From assembly GCA_009733575.1 (NCBI GenBank), contig ML769510.1, positions 142,100 through 183,744 of the forward strand: a stretch of 41,645 nt of DNA, in the 5' to 3' direction. This document shows, in pieces, positions 32,460 through 41,645 of the stretch (its first letter is position 1; every line of letters starts with the position of its first letter). The notes below the pieces were generated by a model. It saw only the letters and a program-made list of their open reading frames with translations. It did not search any database and was not told where the DNA came from. The stretch comes from Gymnopus androsaceus JB14. Taxonomy: Eukaryota; Basidiomycota; Agaricomycetes; Agaricales; Omphalotaceae. The position numbers and the translations under genes were made by a program.

Positions 32460-32906
32460 TTCAGTAAGTATCCTATGGAGTACTTGAATGGCATTAATTT
32501 CACACTTGAAGTTGAAGATTAGTGCACTATTGATGATTCTGAATCTGGATCCTACTGTAGGCGTTTTCAATGGTATATGGGCAGTCCTTGCCCATTGCAC
32601 TGAACAAGTTTGGGAAGTTCAGCCACTGGGTGGTGGCCATGGTGAAACTGCATTTATACTATGTGTAACAATAACCTTCAAATTCAGATTTACCCAAGAT
32701 TTACCATTCATCTTAAAACAACGGCAATTCCCAGTTTGTCTTGCTTTTGCAATGCCTAAGTATCAAAAATCACAAGGGTAGTCTGTGAAGCAAGTTGGAC
32801 TGACCTACAATCACCAGTGCTTACCCATGGTCAGTGATATGCTGCTATGTCACATAGTACAAGAAAGCAGGGAGTGAAGGTGATTTTTCCAGATGGTAGG
32901 TACTAG
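32460..32906 (+). pseudogene. second PIF1/Helitron helicase relic
   Basis: A different helicase remnant from the one at 30223. Readable parts: YPMEYLNGIN, then SHLKLKISALLMILNLDPTVGVFNG, WEVQPLGGGHGETAFI, DLPFILKQRQFPVCLAFAM and KSQG. In a shifted frame follow DLQSPVLTHGQ, YAAMSHSTRKQGVKVIFPDG. In Helitron helicases these are NLDP--G-CNGTR, RRQFPVRLAFAMTINKSQGQ and YVALSR. At least two frameshifts and a TGA in place of the expected Leu/Gln. Non-functional. Confidence 0.82.
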
Positions 32907-34380
32907 GGTTTGATTTGGTTTTCCTGACAGAGCACATCAATAGTTTATCTTTGATTTATCCAGAGGTTCTTTTGACCCAGTAGAAAAACACTACATATGT
33001 ATTTTTAAGACTCAATATTATTGTTGTCTATCCTGAGTCTGAGTTTCCATGACGTAGGCATGGGTCTTAAAGCTTGTGTGAGATGGAAAACGTTTGGATT
33101 ACATAAACATTTAGACCTTTCAATTTAAATTAAAGCAAGAGCAAGATGACTGGCTCCGACATCATGTCTGGAATGGAGCCAGGTTTTCAAAAACTACCGG
33201 GTGGAAACCAAATATATAGGCACGTAGTGTAGTAGTTATATTGTCATCATCCTTTTGCAAGGACACAAGTTCAATCCCTCAACATTGATTTTTTGTTTTT
33301 GGTCATTGCTCATGTGCCTTCCACTGTGCAAGGGCACTTTCAATCATTGCATGAGGCCCTACTGTTCTTTTGGTTTCATTGTTATTTTTCAATTTTTTTC
33401 TGTGCCTGCAGCACACCAGAATTCATTCATGCTCCGATGTTTTTTCTAAAAAATTATTTTTTCAAAGTTCAAGTCTCCCACCTAAATGATGTTAAGAGCC
33501 TACTTTCTGTGATTCACATTCATATTAAAAAGTAAAAATTCTATTCTTGATTGCTTTTTTTGTTGAATTTTCCCTACCTGCAGCATGCTGGTCCATATTC
33601 ATCATTGCTGAAAACCATCTATGCATCAGAGATCAATACCTGGGACACCCCAACAGTCTGTTGGAAGTAATTACAAGGCCCTACCACAAAAACAGACTCC
33701 ATGGTGCTCAAAGGTTGCATACTTACTACTGAAAAGTATTTATGCACTTGCAAATAATGCAGAAAGCAAGCCAAAAAAAATAATAGTCTATCTAGGTAGA
33801 AAGTTCACTCCAAGCAACTATTTATTTGTGGTGCAAAATAGGAAGAAACGTGCAAGAAACGTGCCCAAATTGTGCCCAAAACACACGGATAATTCTTTTT
33901 GACAACCCCACTTCCGGCATCAAAGGATCATGTGATTGCTGTCACGCCGCGTTTTCGCCGGAAGCGCTTGTTTTTGTCTTTCTGCTTTAACATTGCTTTT
34001 CTTGTGTTGTCATACAATGCCACTTGCAAAAATTCGAACGGAAACCACCCTCTGACTGATTTACGACCACAAGGCTACTCATACAACAACTTGGATATCC
34101 AGTTTAGCTTCAACTTGAGCACATACAAGCACAGTCAAGACTTGACGGCAGTGGCCGCAGCGCTGCATCAAGAAATCTTGGGAGATGGTATTATTGCCAT
34201 ATGTGAGTCAGTCTTTTCTATGCTCTTTCTTGCGGCTTCATATTGTACTAACTATCCATCCTATTCCTTCATTCATGCCTTCCTCCTCATTCCTTTCCTT
34301 TATCAATCAACACAACACCCACTAATCATTAATCAAGTCCCAGTTATTATGCATCCATTGGCTGCTGTCATCATGCAACA
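32907..34380. other. no recognised gene; possible short hydrophobic frame
   Basis: An open frame at about 33899-34204 begins with TTG and has a hydrophobic stretch (LFLSFCFNIAFLVLSY) like a signal anchor; GTGAGT at 34204 could be a splice donor. It resembles no family I know. It may or may not join the gag-like frame that starts at about 34381. The rest is AT-rich spacer. Confidence 0.35.
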
Positions 34381-34944
34381 AATGCAGACAACTTGCACTT
34401 GAGGAAGAATATGTTTGAAAGGCAACAGCAAGCAATGAATGTCATCGTGGAGTGCATAGGTGAAAACCAGCTTGCCCATATCCGTAACCTCCCCTGTGAT
34501 CCCCGTCTTGCCTTCAACCGCCTTGTTGAGGCTAATTCTGACCATGGGATTGATGCCATCTCCGACCTCTGGGACACTTTCCATATTCCCCGCCTCACTT
34601 CCAATTCTACCATGGCTGATCATGTTGGTGCTTTCCGTGATGTTGCTGACCATCTTGAACATGAGTTCAATGATAAGCCATCCAATGCCCAGTTCATCTC
34701 AGCTCTACTCCATTCCCTTCCTCCCACTGATAAATGGCAGCAATTCTGTCACACCATGAGCAGTGATATGCTGAATGATGATTGGGAGCATGTTATCCAA
34801 CGCTGTCTCAGTGAGTTTGCTCAACAGGTCCATGATGAGAAGCAGGGAGTGGATCCTGCTGTCAAGAAGGAGCCCCAAGATCCTGATGATTACTTGGACA
34901 AGAAGCTAGTGGAGAGCAGTGATACTCTTCTCACTGATGGCCAT
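34381..34944 (+). pseudogene. copia-type gag relic, 5' part, split by Plavaka
   Basis: About 188 codons, in the copia gag (UBN2-like) layout: FERQQQAMNVIVECIGENQL, DPRLAFNRLVEANS, FISALLHSLPP and WEHVIQRCLSEF. No ATG start is secure; the upstream frame is closed near 34378, so an intron or truncation is likely. The frame reaches GATGGCCAT at 34936-34944 and there meets the Plavaka element. Removing that element and one AT lets the frame run on at 41546 without a stop. Confidence 0.65.
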
Positions 34945-35060
34945 CAGGAAAACCTTAATTTGCAAAATTAGCATAAAAACTCATAAAATTGACAAGAATA
35001 TCATAAAATAGGCATATATGCAGTTTTTATGCAATATTATGCAAATTGTGTTAGAAATGT
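34945..35060. repeat. Plavaka left terminal and subterminal repeats
   Basis: Terminal inverted repeat followed by many TGCAAAA, GCATAAAA, ATCATAAAAT and TTATGCAA motifs. These face equivalent motifs at the right end and are likely transposase binding sites (inference). Confidence 0.75.
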
Positions 35061-35126
35061 GGTGGTTCATGCAAATTTGTCCCATATGATTCAATGAAAA
35101 GCAACATTTCTACACAAATTGAGTAC

Positions 35127-38100
35127 TTAAAGTACATACAGTAAATGGTCATGCTGGTCAGGAAATGGGTTCACCAAGAATGATTTGCACTTGTCCATCA
35201 CATTACTACTGGCCCAAGTTCGATCTGCAACTTTTCCGAAGCATGGTGTCAGCGCAACACTCCGCATTACCCGTGTCAAATCAACAACACTTGCTAAATT
35301 TCCTCCCTCGGGTGAAACAGACTGGGTAATCTTGTAAAGCAAATGGTTTGCACCCGGCTTACTGAATGCTGAGAACCATTCAATGTATGCAAGGTGCTTT
35401 GGCCACTTGGAAAATGGAACATCTTTGCATAAGCTGCTCATAGTCGCAAGAGGGAGCGAGAACACCAAACGAACTTGACCAACTCGGAACGCTTGCAAAT
35501 TTCAGCTTGTCAGTGGTTTTGATTTTGTGGTATGCTATATTCACTGTTCACATACCTTTCACAGGTTCATTGGTATCATCACGAACCCTAACCAAAGCTG
35601 CATCAAATCTACCTGGGACTGGTCGATTGCGGCGATCTTGGCTTGAAGGCTGAATGTGGATTGAGTCGACAGTCCCGCATGCAAGCGTAACTGGATCAAT
35701 ACGGGTGTATTTTATGAGATGGTACACTCCAATCTTGAAGCTGAAGTCAGTGTCAATGTCAAGAGCTGCAGCTTCAAGTAGAGTTCCAGATAAAGCTGGA
35801 TTATGAAGCTGCACAATAAAACATGCAAGTGCTGCATTGAAGAAGGGCACATTGTACCTCCTATCTGCTGTTGGTAAGTCAACACTTCGGATGGTGGGAT
35901 GTTTGGACATATGAAGAGTGCGTTGATAAGAGAGAGCCGGAGGTATCCAGTCCACTGGTACAATCTTTGGTTTCCCATTATGCACCCAATCGAGGTAGCT
36001 TGCATGTCGCATCACCTTCTCCTTGCGCTCCAGCCAGAGAGTCATCTGAGGATACTCATCTTTATGATTGGTTGCACAATATGCATCCTTTGCCAAATCA
36101 ATGTGGAGTCGTTCCGTGTATTCGGTGTTGGTATTATCGTAAGTTCCAATGAATTTGCATTTTTTGACGTAGTGATTGAGAAAGCGGAGCTTGGGAAGAC
36201 GAAAATCCTTGCGTACACCAAGGTCAACAAAGATCTGCTTGTCAGCATGAAACTGCTCCAGAGCACTCTGATAGATTATCAGGGTCTTATCAGTTTGCAC
36301 TGTATACTGAGCCAGATACAAGACATCAATGAGAGCGCGGACACTTCAAATGAGACATGGTGCTGCAAGCCCGCCAGGTAGCGGAATGTCGACAATGATG
36401 CTGAGTAGGAAACGGGAAATGTTGTTATGTTCCTGTCCGGTGATACGCGAGAGAGAGCTGATGCCTTTCATGAACAGGTGAACATGATGATTTGGCGGAA
36501 GTCGACGACAGCGAGCATCAATCTCCACAGGACCAAATACATTGATGACCCACTCTTTCAAGTGTTTCAAGACTCCCTGATAGAGCTGATGCAGAATATC
36601 TGGCGCTATCGAGCGATAAACGTTTGAATACGGCAGATCCTGCCAAAAAGGATGGTAAATATTCTTTATACCTGCTTCTTTGCACGCTTTATTGAATTCT
36701 AAAGGCCCTTCATTGTCAAATTTATCCAGAGCAAGTAAGATTTTCAAAAGATCTCGAACGGGATGAAGGGCAGTATCATTTCCCATAAACTCTCGGAGGA
36801 TTGTGCATTCTGCACAGGTTCCTGTTTTGCAACAAGCAACCAGCACCTGTTCGGGATAATCAGTGCAGTACGCTGCAAACAGAGGATGTCCCCGTCGCTC
36901 GATGCCATCACCACCTGTAAGATGAATCCCATCCAAGCCGGAAGTCGCAAGTGGAGAAACGATGTAATTCATAGCGGCATGGAATAGATTTGCCAGACTC
37001 TTTCGACGAGATGATTTATTGGTGATATGTTCGAGCTTTGAAGTTGGAAGATATCCTATCAGAATGTACGCCCGGCAAGAAGGTTTGCGACGAATTTCTT
37101 TCGGAATATTTCCTATTGTTAAGTAGATAGGATAGGCGGATTTTCCATGAAACATAGTGACCAGAGTCTTATCTGTAGATAGGATAACCGGTATGATAGT
37201 AGCTCCGGGATGCTCACGGTCAAGAATCTCCTGAGAAATGTCAGCATGTGACATCGACTCGTTGATAGCTGGGTTTTAATTCACCTGTCTTGACCACCAC
37301 CATCCCCCCGTATGCATGTCGTGGTACATCCTAGTCTCTAGGAAGGAGTCCGCGAAGTGCTTCTCCGGCGCATATTTCATGTATTTGGCAAACTGAGGCT
37401 CCGAGTACAGCGCTTTCACACAAGCGTTGATATCCCGGAAGTACACTTCAAATGCCTCACCCTGTACCACAACCTCTTCAACCTGGAACGGCGGCCTGGT
37501 TAAAGGTATGTTCTTGTCTATAATGTTGTTTAACTCGTTTGCCGACTTGTATGACAGGCCAAGCTTCTCGCATAACTGCAAATTTGTCAGTTTCAAACTT
37601 GGACTCGAAAACAACGGTTCAGCTCACCCCAGGGATACTCAACAGCTCTGTCAATGCTGTCGAGCTGGAACCCCGTGTTTTCGCCCAGCGTGCAACACTC
37701 CAATTGATTTCCGATACAAACGGGTACCATGGACTATGAGGACCACCAGGCTGATGGAGATTGCCTTGGTACCGTTCGTGCTCAGGAGCTCGGTGTCCAG
37801 TGGGTGCACCTGCACGTGGGTCAGGGTAATGCTGAACATATGGCCGCTTGGGTAGCGCTATTTCAGCTTCAAGAAGGTTGTTGACTGGGAAATCAACATC
37901 TGGAACGGCATTGGTGAGTAGCATAGCTGGAGAAGGGGATTGGGCTTTGTCAGATCCAAGCAAATCGATTGGCGAAAGACTACGGGACAGCGGTGGACTA
38001 TGACTTGGTGCTGAAAATGGAGACGGCGAGGATGGAGGTGAAGGCTCCCAGGATCTTTCACACCTAGCATTCTCCGCCTTGAGCTCTAGCTCGTCTTCGC

Positions 38101-38569
38101 CGAGGTCTGAGTATGAGAAGTACCCGTCTTCCTTGTCATCCACTCGACCGTATTCCATCTCCCCATAATCCACTTCCGCATCCATATCAATGTCGACGTC
38201 AGCAATCTGTCTTTCGTCCCGTTCTTCATCATCATCTGCATGATTCTCAATGCGTCCGCTACTCTCTGCGCCTTCAAGTTCCATCGTACTGAAGTCCGAT
38301 CCATCCTTTCCGGACTCGGAGTGCCAGTTGGAAAAGTCTCGAGGTTCTTCAAGATCAGCGTAATCTCCGAAGTAATCTTGTTCTGGATCAACTTGTGGTG
38401 AGGTTTCACCTCTTTCAAGGTCGTGCAGATTCCGGATGAGCTCCAGAGGAGGCTGGTACGTATTGTCTTCGGCAAGAGCAGCGCATCCACGTTTCTGAGT
38501 TGTTCGTATGTGTCTAATATAGCCGTCGTCACTGAAGCTCCTTCCGCATGACTCACAAGTTGTGGGCAT
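35127..38569 (-). CDS. Plavaka transposase (one in-frame TGA)
   Basis: DDE-type cut-and-paste transposase. Exons 38569-37628, 37575-37285, 37230-35556, 35491-35127; GT/AG introns of 52, 54 and 64 nt, phases 0, 0, 1. The total is 1091 codons, the size usual for the family. ATG 38569 is chosen because the N-terminal C2H2 finger (CESCGRSF with H-X3-H/C-like RHIRTTQKRGC) starts just after it. An acidic, Ser/Pro-rich region follows, then the conserved body: TIIPVILSTDKTLVT, YPIYLTIGNIPKEIRRKPS, AYCTDYPEQVLVACC, APDILHQLYQGVLKHL, then TERLHIDLAKDAYCATNHKDEYPQM-type block and HLAYIEWFSAFS near the end. TGA at 36348-36346 (LI-TGA-SVRAL) where Arg is expected. Otherwise intact. Confidence 0.92.
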
Positions 38570-38735
38570 GGTGGTAGATTGAAGGTGAGTCCCAAAAGCT
38601 TGTTCCAATGCTGCTGACTGATGATTGACGGAACAGAGAATTAAAGTTTTGTATTTTGTGTTTTGATTTGTTGAACCATCAATTCGCTTTTTCAACTTCA
38701 ACCAAGACCATCTTGTCTTTGTTTCTGCGATCTCA
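38570..38735. promoter_or_regulatory. divergent promoter spacer of Plavaka
   Basis: The 166 bp between the two start codons must hold control sites for both genes. No strong TATA box is seen; a T-rich run (about 38640-38690) lies in it. Confidence 0.6.
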
Positions 38736-41171
38736 ATGTCACAAAAGCCTCTGACCGGGCTGAAGGGCCTTCTGCAAAAACAAAAGGTAATTTTGCCAGA
38801 GAGTGATGCACCAGCAAAGCCTGGTACGCTACAATTTTTTTTTTCCTTTTTGTGCCACTTCGAGTTTTTCTGATGCTTTTACCACAGATCATCCAAAGTG
38901 AAAGGCAGCTCAAAATGCTATTGATAACTCAGGTAAGCTTTCATCATACGACCGACTATTAGCTCTGAAAAATCTACTAGTTTGGTATGCTGCCGAACAT
39001 AAAAAACGCCCAGCGACAAGCGCGGCGCTTGAAGAACCTGCATCGAACAAGGCCAAAACTTCATCGTCCAAGCCAACAAGTATTTTCTTCGCTCTTTCGT
39101 AGAAGATAATCGACTCATTTAGCCCAATCCGATTGCAGGCAAGAAAAAATCTCAAGCGCGTCGAGTGATCCCACTGAGCTCTGATGAGTCTGAGGAGGAG
39201 GCTCCGCAAGTAAGTGTTGTTTTCTAGTACTCATTTTTTTTACTATTGACTTACGTGCTTTGTAAATCAGGGCAAATGAGTTTATTCTCAAAGTTTGAGG
39301 GAAAAGTCAAACACGTCTGGATCTGAAGGTTAGTTCGTTTCCTCTCTCGGGCCACTACTTACATGCCTTTTACTAGATATTGAGGTAGATCCAAGTGCTC
39401 AATATGTTCCCCCTCGTCGACGAGGGAAGTCGTCTCCAGATCAAGACGTGGATGTTGCTGGACGTAACTCCTCACCTGACGCCCAGTCTTTGCCTCCTGG
39501 AACCGACATTGATGACGCTTCTTCGCTTTTCAATGACAACACAACTGACAAAGAAGAGGAGGAAGACGATAACCCCCAAATCTCTGGCGGAAAACGTAAA
39601 CATTCATCGACTCGGATTCGACCTGTGGCTTCTTCCAAACGGGGTAGAGAAGATAGCAGATCAAAGGTAAAATAGTGTCTGAGCATTGTGCATGCAGACT
39701 AATCTCAGTATCTTTACAGCAATCTAGCCATGCCCAGAGATACGCCGAGGAAGTAAGTTATGATTAATGACTACCCATTGCTATTGAACTAACCATTCTC
39801 ATTGAGGTTCCGAGATTCAAGGCCCATGCTCCGAAGAATGATGAAAAGGTGATTCGTTTCCTCATCCTTCGCAATCTTCATTCTGTTTCTGATAATACCA
39901 AAGCCTGCCGCTGCAGCTCCCCGTGTATGGTCATTTCAAGCAGAGTACAAGGCCCCTGATATTGGTCAGCGCTTGATCTCAATGCGCGCTCAGTCTGCCA
40001 AGATACAGGAAGTTCTCGGAAAGGCAGTGATGACTGCTATTGGTCTCTTCCTTATACAAGATGCATACCCCAATGTTGCGCTACAGGAGTCTATGCTTCA
40101 AGATGCTCTCGTATCCGCGGCAACGGAAGTTGGCCTCGAGGAGCTTGCTGAACGGCTCTGCGACCCTGATGAGCATAGATGGAGGAAATTCCTCTGCGAT
40201 TATGTAGGAGTCGCTCCTTGATCATATAATGCACTGCTTGACCATGATGTTTCTAGGTATTCAACCGTGTTGTCCAAGTTTGCTCGGATGTCAAGAAATG
40301 TGCAGAGTCTGTTGTACTCGATAGCGGGTATCCCATCACAGGCAGACTCTGTGATGTTCCATGCTACGTTTCTTTCATTACACTCAAGCTGCAATATATC
40401 TTTCCGCTCAAAGCACCACCTCCGCCACAGTTTGATGAAGTGGTGAGCTATTCTTACCTTCTTTTTTGCCGTTCCTTAACGTACCTCTCAGGTTGTTCCT
40501 CCCACCAGTGTTCCCGCTGAAGGAGCAGAGACACCCCCGATTGTCACCAAGCGTGTAGAGGTAAGATTATCTTGTTTATTTGATTGACTATTTCGCTCTT
40601 AATAATCTCGTCAGCGGCCCTATGTCCCAAGTTACATCAAAGATGAATCATTGGAGCTACATGGTGGGGCGTATAAGCACCCCGCTATTGTCGCAACCTT
40701 GCGCTCAATGTTTTCTGGGCCGGCATCTCCAGGTCAAGTCTTGAAGAGTGCCTTTTCCTCCTCGCTTGATGAAAAAGAATACCCCGATTCGGAGCCCGAA
40801 GTTCCAATGTCGATGGTAGCTCTTGCCGCTACCGCTGTACGTCTTTCATTGTCTGCTTGTATTGCTTCACTCATCGCTATCATTGCAGGTTCATTTTTGT
40901 CTGTCCGAATGGGCTACCGGCTCTCTTCATTCGACGGAATTCAAGGGGAATAAGGCTCGGCCAGAATACCGCAAGAACATGGAGCTCCTGCAGACGATTC
41001 GGAAGGACAACCCGCAGCGATACCATGCTCTCATGTCAGATTTGTTGACTCAAGCAATGTGAGTACTTGTTCCCAGTGACTCGGATGTCTGTTCCTGACA
41101 ACTTCTTTCTGTTCTTTAGGGAGTCGGATGTCAATGGCGCGGAGTCGGATGGGGTACCTGATATCTACTAG
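38736..41171 (+). CDS. DUF6532-like partner gene of Plavaka (two in-frame TGA)
   Basis: Thirteen exons: 38736-38823, 38888-39079, 39139-39209, 39271-39328, 39377-39666, 39720-39752, 39807-39848, 39904-40203, 40257-40442, 40492-40560, 40615-40836, 40889-41058, 41120-41171. All introns have GT/AG and the phases agree, giving 591 codons. The first half is Ser/acid-rich with basic patches (SSDESEEEAPQ; KRKHSSTRIRP), nuclear-like. The second half is globular: GQRLISMRAQSAKIQEVLGKA, YKHPAIVATLRSMF, VALAATAVHFCLSEWATG and YRKNMELLQTI, the layout of DUF6532, a family very abundant in Agaricomycetes. TGA at 38899 and 39277 fit CGA decay. Role in transposition unknown. The first two exons are least certain. 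Confidence 0.78.
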
Positions 41172-41360
41172 TCATTTTCTTGAACGCTCCTCTTGTCTGT
41201 TGCTCCTCGCAGCCCATCTGTGAAATGTATATACTGTATTCAATGTTACTACTGAACCGTGACCGTCTCAAGTCAATATATATATGTTCTTGCTTCTTTG
41301 TGCTGTATATGATTAGTATAAGAACTTTTAGTGCCAATATGATTGTTCATATTGGCGAAT

Positions 41361-41543
41361 AATAGAGCATAAAATTGCATATAATTGCATAACTTGTGGA
41401 AATATTGCAGTTGTTATCAAGGGACATGTCTAACTCATGCAACTTTGAATAATTTGCATAATCAATGTATTTTTGCATATTTTCACACATTTTATTCATT
41501 TTTTGATTACTTTATTCATCTTTTGCATATAACGGTTTTCCTG
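41361..41543. repeat. Plavaka right terminal and subterminal repeats
   Basis: ATTGCATATAATTGCATAAC (41374 on), TTTGCATAATC, TTTTTGCATAT and TTTTGCATATAAC near 41450-41535, followed by the terminal inverted repeat ending at GGTTTTCCTG. Inverted with respect to the left-end motifs. Confidence 0.75.
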
Positions 41544-41545
41544 AT

Positions 41546-41645
41546 GAGTCACATTGCTTCTGTTATTGCAAGGCATGCCCAGAAGATTCCTCCTTGATAT
41601 GGTGGCCAAGCTACCCAGAAAGGTACAAATATGCTCATTACCTGT
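41546..41645 (+). pseudogene. copia-type gag relic, 3' part, runs off window
   Basis: Continues the frame of 34381-34944 after excision of the Plavaka element: GAG TCA CAT TGC and on, with a Cys-rich start (HCFCYCKAC) like a decayed zinc knuckle, then WWPSYPERYK. No stop before the window end. Confidence 0.6.

Larger units (their letters stand above)
34945..41543. mobile_element. complete Plavaka DNA transposon, 6599 bp
   Basis: Ends CAGGAAAACCTTAATTTGCA and, reverse-complemented, CAGGAAAACCGTTATATGCA. An AT dinucleotide stands at both outer sides (34943-34944, 41544-41545), a short target duplication like other CMC-type elements. Two divergent genes fill it: transposase (minus, 38569-35127) and a DUF6532-like gene (plus, 38736-41171). 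ATGCAAA/TTTGCAT subterminal repeats occur at both ends. Only three in-frame TGA codons break the two genes. Confidence 0.9.

Overview
The window reads as transposon-rich DNA of a mushroom-forming basidiomycete (Agaricomycete). The signs are a Plavaka-type transposase (a family known mainly from Agaricomycotina), introns of about 48-64 nt with GT/AG ends, a Ty3/gypsy chromovirus, a Ty1/copia element, hAT and Helitron-helicase relics, and TTAGGG-type telomere-like repeats. I recognise no intact single-copy host gene. The only host-like sequence is a decayed CDC48 (AAA ATPase) fragment. All gene models were made by eye from conserved motifs and reading frames; no database search was possible.

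Layout. (1) 1.07-13.5 kb: an old Ty3/gypsy chromovirus on the + strand (gag 1498-2835, protease from 2910, RT/RNase H/integrase/chromodomain 7593-11324, 3' LTR 13056-13547), split by two insertions. One is a 4-kb foldback element (3631-7593) with kilobase inverted arms, itself hit by a solo LTR and two MITEs. The other is a 650-bp element with terminal inverted repeats (TIRs) that carries telomere-like repeats around a large hairpin (8656-9305). An intron-bearing antisense gene with a Zn2Cys6-like cysteine cluster lies between integrase and 3' LTR. (2) 13.5-25.3 kb: an intron-rich, decayed hAT transposase (minus), a CDC48 fragment, three hAT/mariner-type MITEs, and a stretch at 18.2-20.9 kb packed with short perfect hairpins. 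(3) 25.3-30.1 kb: a young full-length copia element with 219-bp LTRs differing at one base, a 5-bp target duplication and a primer site matching the anticodon arm of initiator Met-tRNA, yet with broken reading frames. (4) 30.2-34.4 kb: two PIF1/Helitron-type helicase relics and otherwise unrecognised DNA. (5) 34.4-41.6 kb: a copia-type gag relic split by a complete 6.6-kb Plavaka element. That element carries two divergent multi-exon genes, a 1090-codon transposase and a 590-codon DUF6532-like partner gene, separated by a 166-bp spacer.

How the parts relate. Nearly everything here is mobile DNA nested in mobile DNA, and several insertions can be proved from target-site duplications or from reading frames that rejoin when the insert is removed. 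In the older elements the frames are long and otherwise open, but are interrupted by TGA codons where CGA (Arg) is plausible. This fits CpG methylation followed by C-to-T decay. The Plavaka element, with both ends, both genes and subterminal repeats in place, is the most complete mobile system in the window.
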